NCBI RefSeq assembly: GCF_013368755.1
Contig: NC_049563.1
Location: 5,766,001 to 5,830,000 of the forward strand
DNA length: 64,000 nt
Direction of reading: 5' to 3'
DNA from: Talaromyces rugulosus
Taxonomy: Eukaryota; Ascomycota; Eurotiomycetes; Eurotiales; Trichocomaceae
How positions within the stretch are numbered: the stretch's first letter is position 1; each line of letters starts with the position of its first letter. This document shows positions 22,130-32,900 of this stretch, piece after piece. A program made the translations under genes and the position numbers. Below the pieces are notes generated by a model that was given only the letters and a program-made list of their open reading frames with translations, was not told the origin of the DNA and did not search any database.

Positions 22130-22567
22130 ATGAAGTTCACTCAGGTCCTCGTTCTTCTCGCCACCTCCTCGACGGCCCTTGCCGCACCTGTCGCAGACAC
22201 AAAGTCCATGATGGCTGCCAGCCCAGAATGGACCATCCAGAGCCTGAAGCGCGTCTGCGCCGCCAACAACTCTTCTTGCTCCTGGACCTTTGGCATTTAT
22301 GACGGTGTCAATACTCCTACTGCCTGCACCTACGTGGTCACTGCCCCGAATGCCTCTGAGGCTAACGGCGGCCCTTCAGACTGTGGTGTTTATACTGTAA
22401 CGTCGGGTTGGAGCGGTCAATTCGGTCCAGGCAATGGCTTCACTACCTTGTCTGTTGTTGACAACAAAAAGCGCCAGATTATTTGGCCCGGTTACACCGA
22501 TAAGCAGCTTGATGGCGGTAATGTGGTCACGCCCGATCAGAGTTACGCTCCTACTGCTCTCCCTTAG
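22130..22567 (+). CDS. Small secreted protein (elicitor-like SSP family)
   Basis: A single-exon gene of 145 aa. A signal peptide is evident (MKFTQVLVLLATSSTALAA, cleavage near residue 19). The mature protein has four cysteines, arranged for two disulfides. The pattern EWTIQSLKRVC, SCSWTFGI, CTYVV, CGVYTVTSGWSGQFG and GFTTLSVVDN resembles a family of small secreted proteins common in ascomycetes; some relatives such as Hrip1 are described as inducing plant defence responses. I assign the family from memory of its motifs only. It is at the edge of the catabolic island and may be unrelated to it. A CT-rich leader precedes the start. Confidence 0.8.
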   Translation: MKFTQVLVLLATSSTALAAPVADTKSMMAASPEWTIQSLKRVCAANNSSCSWTFGIYDGVNTPTACTYVVTAPNASEANGGPSDCGVYTVTSGWSGQFGPGNGFTTLSVVDNKKRQIIWPGYTDKQLDGGNVVTPDQSYAPTALP

Positions 22568-23552
22568 AAGAGTGTTCCGTGTTTACGACACAATGCTGTC
22601 CTTGCTTCGAAACCAGATCAATAATCTACTTAATATTTATTATTAATTTATCATGGAATGCTGTCGTGGAAGGGCCGGTCGACCCGAATGTGAAACGGTT
22701 TCGCGTTCGGAACTGACATGTATGTTTATGTCAAGGAATCAATCAGGTTATTTTCATTGTTGTTTTTTACGTATACCTTTTTTCTTGAGCGGCTCGCACG
22801 CGGTATGTGAGCGGAATCCTTGGCCCTAAGCACATAGTCCCCCTTGACTGCCTCACTCACGCTCATCCTACTGAGTTCGCGCGTATTCCACCACAATATT
22901 TTTATTAATAACAATGAGCTTTTTATTATTTCATAATCTTCTAGAAAACTCCTGCGAAGTTTACTCGCAGTTATGTGGATCCAGAAATCTATGGAAGTCA
23001 ACAAGCATGCATCTCTTGATGCTCCGTGTTACACGGATGAAATGGGTTTTGGTGTCAACGGCGCTTTATTTTATAAAATTTAGTATGTTGTATTTAAATA
23101 GATAGTGAAAAGATGCTAGGAACACTTCAAGCTTCTATTTATTGAGTTGATATCGATCCTTCGTTATATTGGCTGCATGAGTTGATCTCCTTGGACTCGA
23201 GGAGCAGTACGAAGTCCACTGTACAAGGAGGTGACTCTTTTGAGATTGAATGTGTAATGATCAAGGTATAGCATGCCGCAATGCCGTGATTATCCTTATT
23301 AGTAGACCTGTTTTATAGCTGCATATAGCCGTAACCCGAGCCTGGCACTTTACATATATAGAAAAAGTAAAAAAAATAGAAAATAATAAACTATTGGTTT
23401 ATAAGAATAGGTCTTAGTTGTTTAATGCCAATTTTGAGGTTAGCACTTGAGTTAATAATTTTGAAAATGCTATACAGATGGTCATGATATCTTTGTATAT
23501 TTTGTTTGGGAGCCTTCAATTTTTGTTTCAATGAATGCACACATTCAAACAA
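22568..23552. other. Intergenic region
   Basis: Nearly 1 kb with scattered AT-rich stretches and no convincing gene. ORFs at 22726 and 22914 overlap on opposite strands and lack known motifs. Confidence 0.35.
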
Positions 23553-25262
23553 TCAACCAGCATATGAATGTACACTTGAATGCCTCTTCAGTCTACGCAG
23601 ACTCTTTCCATAGAAATAGAACGGAAGGCCCAGCACCAGCGGTCCAACCGTCAACGCCCATTCCACCATGGCAGGCAGCAAAAAGCCTCTTCGTGCTGCC
23701 ATCGGCATAACCCAATAACTCATGACAAAACCACAAGTATTTTTTAATCACAGTGGCAACAACCATGATGTCCCCAGAAACGGGCTTGTAGCAGTCAACA
23801 GCATAGGCAATGGCGATTGTAGGAACAGCGGTCACGCAAACTCCGTATCCAACAACCAGAATCACAAGCCAATCCCAAAGCCGATCATAGGCCACGCCAC
23901 CAACCACAATACCAACAACGGTAATAAAGAAATAGGGAATAAGAGCTGGCAACCGCATCTCCGCTTCTCGAATGCCATTATTGCGCTTTGTAGCGCGTAC
24001 AGCAACCCAATCCGAGAGCGGGCCCGCGGTAGCAAGTCCAATCAAGCCGCCCACGACGAATGCGAAATTCGCATACCCCACACCAGATGGCGAAAAATTA
24101 TATGGGGGTGCGTTGAGTATAGAAGATTCCGCGAGGTTCTAGAAAAGGGGCATTTGCTAGCCCGGCGACGTTCAGCCCCGCCCAGAGGATAATAGGAAAG
24201 AGAAACAGGCGGAATGGCGTGATGATATCCCGTAGGAGAATTGCTTTCCATGCTGCTTCTGGGGCTTGCCACAGTTTAAACTGGGCCTTAGAGGGCCGGC
24301 CAGTGCCAACAGTACTGGCTCGCTCGATGTTATCGAGTTGTTCACATTCTACCTTTGGGTCTTGTTGTTTGATGCTTTGGTCGGAGGATATAGTTGTTCT
24401 GGGCTCGGAGTTCTCTGAGGTTGAGTACCTGCGGAAATGGGTTTCAGGGAAACATAACATGAGAGTGATGAAGTTGAAGCAAGTTAGCGCTAGAGAGAGC
24501 CAGAAGAAGCTACGCCAGCCGTATCTACGATACAAAGTTAGTTGTATACGTTCAAAGATTGGACCGAGTTGAGCTCAAATGACATACCTTTGCGCGATAT
24601 TACCGGAGATGATAGTGCCAATAAACAGACCGAGGAAGTAGCCCATGCTGATATAATATTAGTATAAACAATGACAGTGATAGGGGTCATAGTCACAAGT
24701 AAACACCAGTCCAAAGACCCCTCTCATGGAGAAAGAGCATGTCTGCCACGACTTGTACCAACAGTGTCTCACTGGTAGCTGTAGCAATCCCATTTATAAC
24801 GCGGGCAGCAAGCATACTGGTGTATGAAGTAGCCAGAGCTTGCCAAATACACGAAGTAATGCCGAGCAAGCAAAATGTGAGACTTGCTAAGCGTCGTCCG
24901 AAGGTCTTCGACCAGGGAACTATGATAAAGTTCGCAAAGCCAAGAGCGAGAAAGCAAGCTCCAGTCAAAAAGCTCAGCTGCGTGTCGTTGAGATGGAAGT
25001 CGGCGGCGAACAGGGGAAACATAGGTCCCATTGAGAGCGCTGACTTCACAGACACGAATAGAAAGAGGAATTGCGTTGTAATAACTAGATCTGTGTGATT
25101 GGTATTTTAATTAGCTTCTGACCTTCAAGACATCGGACGGTTACTTGCACTTCCACGGCTTGGACCAGTTCAAGGGGTCCGCAGAGTCATCTGAGGGACA
25201 GGGAATAAGCCTATTCAGTAGAGTAAGCACCAATATGGTCAAATCATTTTACTGCATATTTA
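23553..25262 (-). pseudogene. MFS transporter pseudogene
   Basis: Broken copy of a 12-TM major facilitator. In order on the minus strand: a DPLNW-containing N-terminus (about 25230-25148), DLVITTQFLFLFVSVKSALS with TM segments (25090-24693), a short exon with MGYFLGLFIGTIISG (about 24660), RYGWRSFFWLS to a central loop and TMs (24540-24160), and a C-terminal part from GYANFAFVVGG to YFYGKSLRR. Damage: no in-frame ATG at the N-terminus, an extra C plus a TAG near 24150 in the segment before NLAESS, an extra A in an A run near 23735, and a further small deletion near 23695. Intact relatives with DPLNW export drugs or metabolites. It may once have served the adjacent island. Confidence 0.75.
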
Positions 25263-25899
25263 TTACTCTATATCGTGTTTTGATCCATTTGTCAGATGGA
25301 CTCTCTCTCCCCATCTCTCATTAGTTCAGTTCCAGGAATAAGGTCCATGTGCAAAACGGTGGTAAGGTCGATGAGAAGACTCTCTTTTCTAGTCATGTTG
25401 ATGAATTTAACGCAAGGAAAGCAGTGGAGTAGATCTGAAACAAGCGCCGTGTCGAGACATCATTACATCTTAGATCAAGGGTGAGCTGGATCATCAACCC
25501 CAGGATGAGACTTCCCCAGTTACCCCAGACCCGGGGTATAGGCGGTCTCACAAACCATAGCCCCTGTTGAAGTCACTAGTGAACTGCCAAGCATTTGGTT
25601 AATCATCATTTATCGTCACTAGGCTCTGTTTGCCCTTGAGGTCCCACGGGAATGTGGGACCGAAAATGGGGGACGAGTACAAAGAACATCGACTAGATAG
25701 AATGCGAAGCTGTAAGCAAAATTGCGAATTATTTCACGAGCCTAACAGAGCTTAACGTGAAGAGTCAAATCTCCTCAGTCTAGAGAAACCCTGGAGTGCA
25801 TCAGACCGAGCGCCCCAGACCTTCTCACCTCCCATGTCTCCGATCCCTGCCACATCCGTTCATCCTTTCATCCCCCCAAGTGATAACCACATCATGACC
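25263..25899. other. Intergenic region upstream of two pseudogenes
   Basis: No coding signal is visible. The region separates the divergent MFS and C2H2 pseudogenes and would have been their shared promoter. Confidence 0.35.
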
Positions 25900-27125
25900 G
25901 AACGTCCCCACACCCACGTCAGTGTTTGTGTTCTTGATGTTTAAAGTCATTTACTAAGGATGAGCACTTGGCACGGCATGTTAGAACACACACCAGGGAG
26001 AAGCTGTTCGTCTGTACCATATGTAAAAAAGCCTTTAGTCGCCAGTATGTGTTGTGGCAAATACCTACCTGTGATTAATTTGACAGTGAGTGAGCTTTCA
26101 GTGATTCTATTCTGCGGCATGCAAGATCTCATCGATCATTTAGTACTATTCCCTCTACTAGTGCGGCCCACAGCACAGAAAATGATGCCATACACCCGTC
26201 ACTGAATCGCTAGTCTCTCCATTCAACAATAACTATCTAATAGGGGCCTATGAGGCTCCTACACCTCCAGACCGTCTTTCCTCATTTGGATCGAGCTATC
26301 CAAATGCTGGTCATCCCGGATCGGCATTTCATTCACTTGCCAACCCAGCACACCACCCGACCGCTCTCCGCTCGGATGTCGTATAATTGTCGCGGTCAAA
26401 TTTCGACGGAGTAATGGCCTCGCTCCCGACACCAGGTTCCCAATCTCAATTAACTGGCGCAGATCCATGTCTACATGATTCTAGCCAAGATGGGTCATGA
26501 GTCTTTGACAACGCGAGTACCCAAATACTGACATGGCTTGCAGATGACGACTTTAATCTTGGTGCTCTGAACTCGGAGATCTTGATGTCAACTACTTACT
26601 GGAGGTACCTCCTGGAACTTCCAGTCAATGTCAAAATGAGCCCGAGCGCGATACTATGCGACCGTTTATAGAGGGTACACCTTTATCACGGGAGGACCTA
26701 GTATAAACACTTGGTACAGGTTCATGGGCAAATCGCGAACAGGACACACCCCCCTGGACACGGGCCCGGAGCCAACACAGGTGGGTGAAGCATACCAAGC
26801 TAGCCTAGCTGTAAGCTCCAGCCTTATGTGCTATTCCCACCACTTGCCTCCACGGACTTTCTGGTCGGTTCTTATTCTTCCACAATGATTCCTATTCTCA
26901 GTTAATGAAATACAATATATACATCAACTGTACTTCACGAACGTGTTTCCAATCGTACATGCGCCAACCTTCTGGCCGTCTGCTAAAAGCTCATTGCTGC
27001 TGCTGGCCATTTATTCCATTGGAGGCCTGATTGTAGGATCTTCACACGCTGCATCGAAAGGCGCCAATAATGGAATGAATTACAAAGGTTTAGAACTGTA
27101 TAATTCTTATGGAACGCACGATTGA
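25900..27125 (+). pseudogene. C2H2 transcription factor pseudogene, paralogue of the regulator at 13727
   Basis: Remnants in order: a first finger with an in-frame TGA just before its second cysteine, then [16 protein letters not shown] and a second finger start [10 protein letters not shown] (25950-26045). After what looks like an intron the finger ends as ILRHARSHR (26110). A Pro/Ser-rich linker with a TAA and a TGA follows (26250-26510). Near 26943 the phrase FPIVHAPTFWPSAKSS and GGLIVGSSHAASKG matches the middle domain of the intact regulator ([30 protein letters not shown]). The rest of the domain is gone. No single frame can encode a functional protein. Confidence 0.75.
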
Positions 27126-27659
27126 CCGTTAGCTCGTCAAGGTTTTGGACTTGGCTTGAAATGGCCGCAACATGCGAAAATCAGGGTGGGGTATTCGTAT
27201 TCTGAACTAGTAATCAGCTAGACTACTTTCCCGTTCGTCCCCCTTCCCAGTTCGAATTATAAAAGGATGAAAGGCAACTGGAAATATGTCATGGCACAGT
27301 AATGATAGCAGTTCGACAAACAGACAAAATAACGATATTCATTGGAGCAACGAAAATTGTATAGCGACGATACAGCAAACCTCTCAAATATCTCTCTCGT
27401 TCCGCATGCAATTTCCGCATCAATCAATATATACATTTCTGAGGGCCGTTTGGGTGGAGTCGACGCGTATTTTAGCGTGGCAAAATCGCGCTTTCTGACG
27501 CGTTGATTGGCGCTTTATATTGGTGCTAGTAGTTCTTTGCGACCTGATTGGTCTGAAAGAATTCGCGCTAGCTAGGGTAGGGGGAGAGACCAAGTGCGAA
27601 TTCTATGGAAATTGAAAAGTGGGTTATACTTTTGCCTGTTTTTATTGGCTCAGAGCGTT
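27126..27659. other. Intergenic region
   Basis: No gene is seen. It leads into the repeat block that starts near 27660. Confidence 0.35.
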
Positions 27660-27810
27660 AGGGGGTCACGTGAGGCCGTACTTTATACCGCTTCTGATAG
27701 GGTTATATGACCCCACCTGTAGGGGGTCACGTGACGCTCGCTGCAGAACGCTTCCTAATAGGGTCATATGACCCCCCCTGTAGAACGCTCCCAATGGGGG
27801 TTATATGATT
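27660..27810. repeat. 61-bp tandem repeat with palindromic words
   Basis: Two copies of a roughly 61-bp unit begin AGGGGGTCACGTGA (27660 and 27721). Each ends with a GGGT(T/C)ATATGACCCC block, and a third partial unit follows. The unit contains CACGTG and the perfect 14-bp palindrome GGGTCATATGACCC in copy 2. It may be a terminal part of an unknown mobile element. Confidence 0.7.
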
Positions 27811-27819
27811 TCAAAGCTA

Positions 27820-28245
27820 TTTTGAATATCTCTAAGTAGTTTTGTATATAAATTTTTAGTATTCAAGCTATTTTCTATTTCAATCTAATTTTTAGGGCGC
27901 CGCAATACCGCGCGAAGCGCGGTGCCGGCGCCTCAATATCTAATTCTAAAGTAATTTCAAATAAGTTTAAGCATTTTCCTATATAATTTCTTAGTATTTA
28001 AGCTATTTCCTATTTATATCTACTTTTAATTCTATAATAATATATTTCTAAACATCTTTAAGCAATTTACTATATAATCTCTTAGTATTTAAGCTATTTT
28101 CTATTTGAATTTAATTCTCCTGAAGCTTTAAGTTGCAATATATAAATATTGTAACCCAATTTTAAATATCTCGAAGCACTTTACTATATAATTTGTTAGT
28201 GATTGAGCTATTTTCTATTTGACCCCGCCGCGCGGAGCGCGGCGT
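27820..28245. repeat. Degenerate tandem AT-rich repeats with GC-rich hairpins
   Basis: The phrase TAGTATT(T/C)AAGCTATTTTCTATTT recurs four times with variation (ending near 27880, 28015, 28106 and 28220). Two GC-rich islands are inserted: ACCGCGC-GAA-GCGCGGT at 27907-27923, flanked by GGCGCC on both sides, and CGCCGCGC-GGA-GCGCGGCG at 28226-28244. Both are perfect stems with three-base loops. Confidence 0.7.
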
Positions 28246-28279
28246 TGACACCCTCTTGTAATTCTGTTCACTCCCCTCA

Positions 28280-28536
28280 TGTTAGGGTCTTAGCCCCTGG
28301 GATACTCAGGCTTCGCTCTCGTAGAATAACCGCACCTGGTCCGCACCTGGTTCGCCATAGAAGAACCCCCTGACGCTACACCAGATTCGCTAGGGCGCCC
28401 CCGGGACCCACACTCGCCTGTATCGACATTCGACAATGCGAACCCCTGCGAACCTTTTCCTTCTCTTTCTCACGTTCGAATCTACTCAATTCCTGGACCT
28501 ACATAAGGCCAGTAAGACGGGACCTAGCCCGTAACA
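28280..28536 (+). repeat. 5' LTR (257 bp)
   Basis: TGTTA...TAACA ends. A CT-rich tract at 28455-28471 precedes the segment 28472-28484 that is complementary to the primer-binding site, which suggests the RNA start near 28472. Confidence 0.95.
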
Positions 28537-28537
28537 T

Positions 28538-28550
28538 TAGATTCGAACGT
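28538..28550 (+). promoter_or_regulatory. Candidate self-priming primer-binding site
   Basis: TAGATTCGAACGT, starting one base after the 5' LTR, is the exact reverse complement of LTR bases 28472-28484. This is the arrangement known from Tf1, where the 5' end of the RNA folds back as primer. No TGG-type tRNA site is present at this position. Confidence 0.6.
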
Positions 28551-28743
28551 CTCACCCCCCTCCCCTATTTAAAGGGTCGAGAACGCGCCACTCCCCTCAC
28601 CCGAAGGGTTGAGCTATACGATCGCTCCTCGTTCGTTCGAGTCGAGCCCCTGAGAACCGTACCAACTCTCCTCATTCGGAGGATTGAATTATTATATCGC
28701 CGCTCCTCGACGACCGAGTTGAGCATTGAGAAATTTCCCCATT

Positions 28744-29838
28744 ATGACGAATAGCCCACCGAGGGACGGCCCGGACCGAAGGGGCATACCTTTGGAACCG
28801 AACCAGCTGTTATTGGAACAAATGCAACGAATGGAACTCCTTCTGACGAATATGTCCGCTCGCCTATCGCATGTCGAAGGACAAGTTAACAATACGACCG
28901 AACCACCTATGCCCGAGGTCCCTACTGATGCCACACCATCGGTAACCCCTATGTACAGTGCGAACAAACCGCGCCACTCCCTTGACCATCCCGATAAATA
29001 TGACGACTCTGATCGTTCACGATATATGCAGTTCGTGGCAATCCTATATGCAAAATTGACGGTCGATGCACCAGCGATCGGAGGACCGTACGAGCAACTG
29101 TGGTACGCCTATGGACGGTTGGCAGGAAAGGCCCAGACGAAGGTCTACCCCTGGATGCGGCTTCATGGGAACGTAAATACGGTCACCCCCGCTACACTAG
29201 AAGCTTTCTTTGCGCACCTTAACGTGCTGTTCGAAGATCATCAACTTGTGGAGAAGGCGAACCTTGAACTTAACCGTATACGACAGGGGCGCACCCCTTT
29301 CCAGGACTTTATCAGCGAATTTGAACGGATATTACTTCTTGCAGGAGGTCAATCATGGACCGACGACGTAAAAATCTCACGACTGAAAACCGCGATTAAC
29401 CAAGAAATGAGGCGTGCGACTGTCGGGAGCGACATGCCGAAGCAGTACGAAGCTTTCTGCGAACGCTTACACCGAGTAGCGAACGACCTTGAAGAGCTGA
29501 AAAGGATTGACAACATCCAGTCCCGATACAAGCGGAACACTTCCCGTCCGCTCACAAAAGGAACCTCCCCCGACAGAGGACAGCCCCAAGTCATGGACTG
29601 GACACCTGCGGGCCTGCCAATTAATACTGTCAGAACGGACAACTGTTTTCGATGCGGAAAACCGGGTCATATTGCCCAATACTGCCCCGAGCCTGCGCCG
29701 CTCCGTCGGGCGCCATCTCCGAGGAACCGTGGCAAGAAGAAACACGATACGTTCACGAGAATATCCAACACCGGAGTAAAGGAGAATGAAACCGAATCTG
29801 ATACAGGCTCAGATAGCACATCAGAGTCAAAAGAGTAG
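28744..29838 (+). CDS. Gag of the 257-bp-LTR Gypsy element
   Basis: Structural polyprotein of 364 aa that would form the particle and bind RNA. Start is the ATG at 28744; the open frame extends six codons upstream to a TTG only. An N-terminal coiled-coil-like segment (LLLEQMQRMELLL) is followed by the retrotransposon gag domain (about residues 80-255). A CCHC zinc knuckle is at Cys301, Cys304, His309, Cys314, then an acidic Ser-rich tail. The stop at 29836-29838 is immediately followed by a strong hairpin, and pol lies in the -1 frame. Confidence 0.92.
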   Translation: MTNSPPRDGPDRRGIPLEPNQLLLEQMQRMELLLTNMSARLSHVEGQVNNTTEPPMPEVPTDATPSVTPMYSANKPRHSLDHPDKYDDSDRSRYMQFVAILYAKLTVDAPAIGGPYEQLWYAYGRLAGKAQTKVYPWMRLHGNVNTVTPATLEAFFAHLNVLFEDHQLVEKANLELNRIRQGRTPFQDFISEFERILLLAGGQSWTDDVKISRLKTAINQEMRRATVGSDMPKQYEAFCERLHRVANDLEELKRIDNIQSRYKRNTSRPLTKGTSPDRGQPQVMDWTPAGLPINTVRTDNCFRCGKPGHIAQYCPEPAPLRRAPSPRNRGKKKHDTFTRISNTGVKENETESDTGSDSTSESKE

Positions 29839-29865
29839 CTCCTGCGCAAAGTCGCCCGCAGGAGC
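29838..29865 (+). promoter_or_regulatory. Hairpin at the gag stop, candidate -1 frameshift stimulator
   Basis: GCTCCTGCG (29838-29846) pairs perfectly with CGCAGGAGC (29857-29865) around a 10-base loop. The pol frame is open from 29817 and overlaps gag by 22 bases in the -1 frame. An AAA codon (29830-29832) preceded by another A could slip back by one, with a 5-base spacer to the stem. Confidence 0.5.
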
Positions 29866-29906
29866 CAAAATGCAAAACAGCTCGTGACTTCGAGAATTTT
29901 AAGAAG

Positions 29907-32900
29907 ATGGTTGGAAGGTTTGACGGACCCCCATTCAATATAGACGCATGGTTAGACCGTAGAACCAATGCCAATGCTTTAATTGATAGTGGGTGCCTCA
30001 CCTATGGGATCATCAAAGAGACCTTCGCTCGAAAGAAAAAGCTGAATTGTAGCGCTATTAAACCTCGACCTATTAAGGGATATGATGGTTCGGCACCTCA
30101 ATACATCAAAGAAATTGCATGCGTGACATTAGATATCGGGGGAAATATACAGGAGAAAGCCTACTTCTATGTGGTTCCGAAGTGCGAATACGATATGATA
30201 TTGGGTCTCCCATGGATGGAACACCAACATGTAAGAATTGACGCCGCTGGAGGCCGACTGGAATTCGGGAACGGAATATCCGTCGATAAAAAGAACCTGT
30301 TACGACCTGAGTACGCCCCCCGACAGATCGGTGCAGCTGCGGTGAACGCTTTGAAAAGGATGCGAAGCAGGAAAAAGGAGGTCGACATATTTGCAGTCTC
30401 CATGCGGGATATTGAGAAAGCTCTGGCCCCGAAACCACAGACAGACCCAGGGAACAAGCTACCTAAGCATTACCACGAGTTCCTGGAACTATTTGACCCG
30501 AAGGAAGCTGACAAGCTACCACCGTCACGTCCGAATATCGACCATCAGATTGAACTAATTGACGCCGACGCGAAGGGGCGCAAGCCAGAGATACCATGGG
30601 GCCCTCTCTATAACATGTCACGGGAAGAACTGCTGGTCCTACGGAAAACTCTCCACGACTTACTGTCGAAGGACTTCATACGTGTGAGCAACTCGCCCGC
30701 TGCAGCGCCGGTACTGTTTGTAAGGAAACCCGGAGGAGGACTGCGCTTCTGCGTCGATTATCGGGCGCTCAACGCTATGACAAAAAGGGACCGATATCCA
30801 CTACCGTTAATACATGAGACCCTACAACGAATATCTAAAGCCCGATGGTTTACAAAGCTTGACGTTACAGCGGCCTTCCATAAGATACGCATCGCCGAAG
30901 GAGACGAGTGGAAGACAGCTTTCCGAACCAGGTTTGGACTCTATGAATGGTTAGTAACACCTTTCGGCCTTACCAATGCGCCGAGCACGTTTCAACGATA
31001 CATCAATTGGACCCTTCGCGAGTTCCTGGACGACTTTGTATCTGCCTATCTGGACGACGTGCTTATCTTTACGGAAGGCAGCCGCGCGCACCATCGGAAA
31101 CAGGTAATGAGGGTGCTAGAACGCCTGCGCACTGCGGGACTACAGCTAGATATCAATAAATGCGAGTTCGAGGTGCAGACAACAAAATACCTCGGATTCA
31201 TATTAGAAGCTGGAAAAGGGATCCGAATGGACCCCGCGAAAGTCTCTGCCATTTTGGAATGGAAAGCCCCAACGTGTGTGAAAGACGTGCGATCGTTCCT
31301 AGGGTTCGCAAATTTCTACCGACAGTTTATCCGAGGGTATTCCGACATAATCCGTCCGCTGACAGAACTGACTAAAAAGGGAACTACCTTCGTTTGGACC
31401 AAGGCCGCCAATGAAGCCTTCGAACAACTAAAGCAAATGTTTGTGAGCGACCCAATACTAGTGCAATTCGACCCCGAGCAGGATACAATCGTGGAAGCCG
31501 ACTCTTCGGGATATGTCGTAGGGGGGACATTATCACAGTACGATAACAAAGGACTCCTACGAACCTGCGCCTACTTCTCCCGAAAGTGCACGCCCGCGGA
31601 GTGCAATTACGAGATCCACGATAAGGAGCTATTGGCGATAATAGCGTGTCTGAAGCAATGGGAACCTGAACTAATTGGCACTAAGGAGTTTACTATCCTG
31701 ACCGACCACCGGAATCTTAAATACTTCATGCAGCTCCGACGGTTGAATGAAAGGCAAATGAGATGGGCCGGTATACTCTCACGCTTCAACTATAAGCTCC
31801 AATACCGGCCAGGGCGACTAGCTGCCAGACCTGATGCACTATCGCGACGCTCGCAAGATATGCCCGATGGGATTGACGATGAACGCCTAGCATACCGAAA
31901 TAAGCGTCTTATCAACCCTAACAAGGTACGGAGAGACTATCCAGAACAACCTCCCCAGGGTCGCTTATCGAACACCGCACCTGAACCCCATGTCCACGCT
32001 ACCCACATAGAGCACTTAACGTCAATTGGAGAACAGTGGCGACTAGCCGAAGCCGAGGATAAGAATTATGAACGAATCAAAGAGGCCGTACGCCAGAAGC
32101 TCCCGCGGTTCCCTCAAGACCTACAACTTCGCACCATGGTATCCGAATGCACGATCGATGCAGCGGACCGGTTACTATTTCGAAACCGACAATGGGTACC
32201 AAACAGCGAACCACTCCGCACTCGTATTATACAAGATACGCACGACTCCTATCTCACCGGACACCCAGGCCGAAACATGACCTATGCCATCGTGGCCCGA
32301 CAACTATATTGGCCGAACCTATCTGAGGATGTCCGAAGGTTCGTGAATAACTGCGACAAATGTGGTGCGAACACCGTATGGAGACAACGCCGACAAGGGT
32401 TATTAAAACCGCTCCCTGTTCCCTCGCGAATGTGGCGAGATATTAGTATGGATTTTATAGAGAAACTCCCAATGTCCGACGGGAATACGAATCTCATGGT
32501 AATCGTTGACCGACTGGGAAAAGGGATTATATTGGTACCATGCAAACACATAGATACTGAGACAGTGATATCGAAGTTCGTTGACCGATTCATACGCGAA
32601 CATGGGCCGCCTAGCAGCATTATATCGGATCGGGGCACGCAATTTGTTAATGACCTTTGGAAAGGCGTGTGCGAACGTCTAAAGATCATGAGACGATTGT
32701 CAACCGCGCATCACCCCCAAACTGATGGACAGACGGAACGTGCTAACTCTGTGGTGGAAGAATACCTGCGGAACTTCTGTACCTACCTCCAAACCGACTG
32801 GAGCCCACTAACCGCAATTGCGCAACTCGCAATAAACGGGCGCGACGCTACTGCAACTGGTATCAGCCCCTTCTTCCTGACCCATGGATACAACGTCGAA

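Noticed and set aside
23553..25262. MFS gene as an intact multi-intron gene
   Set aside because: The frame breaks fall inside conserved segments without usable GT...AG pairs, there is an in-frame TAG, and no ATG is found at the N-terminus.
28538..28550. tRNA primer-binding site (GATTCGAAC resembles a tRNA T-arm)
   Set aside because: A tRNA site should start with TGG next to the LTR and match a tRNA 3' end. The exact 13-bp match to the element's own LTR explains it better.
28726..28743. Upstream start for gag
   Set aside because: The open frame begins with TTG here; the first ATG is at 28744 and gives a complete gag.
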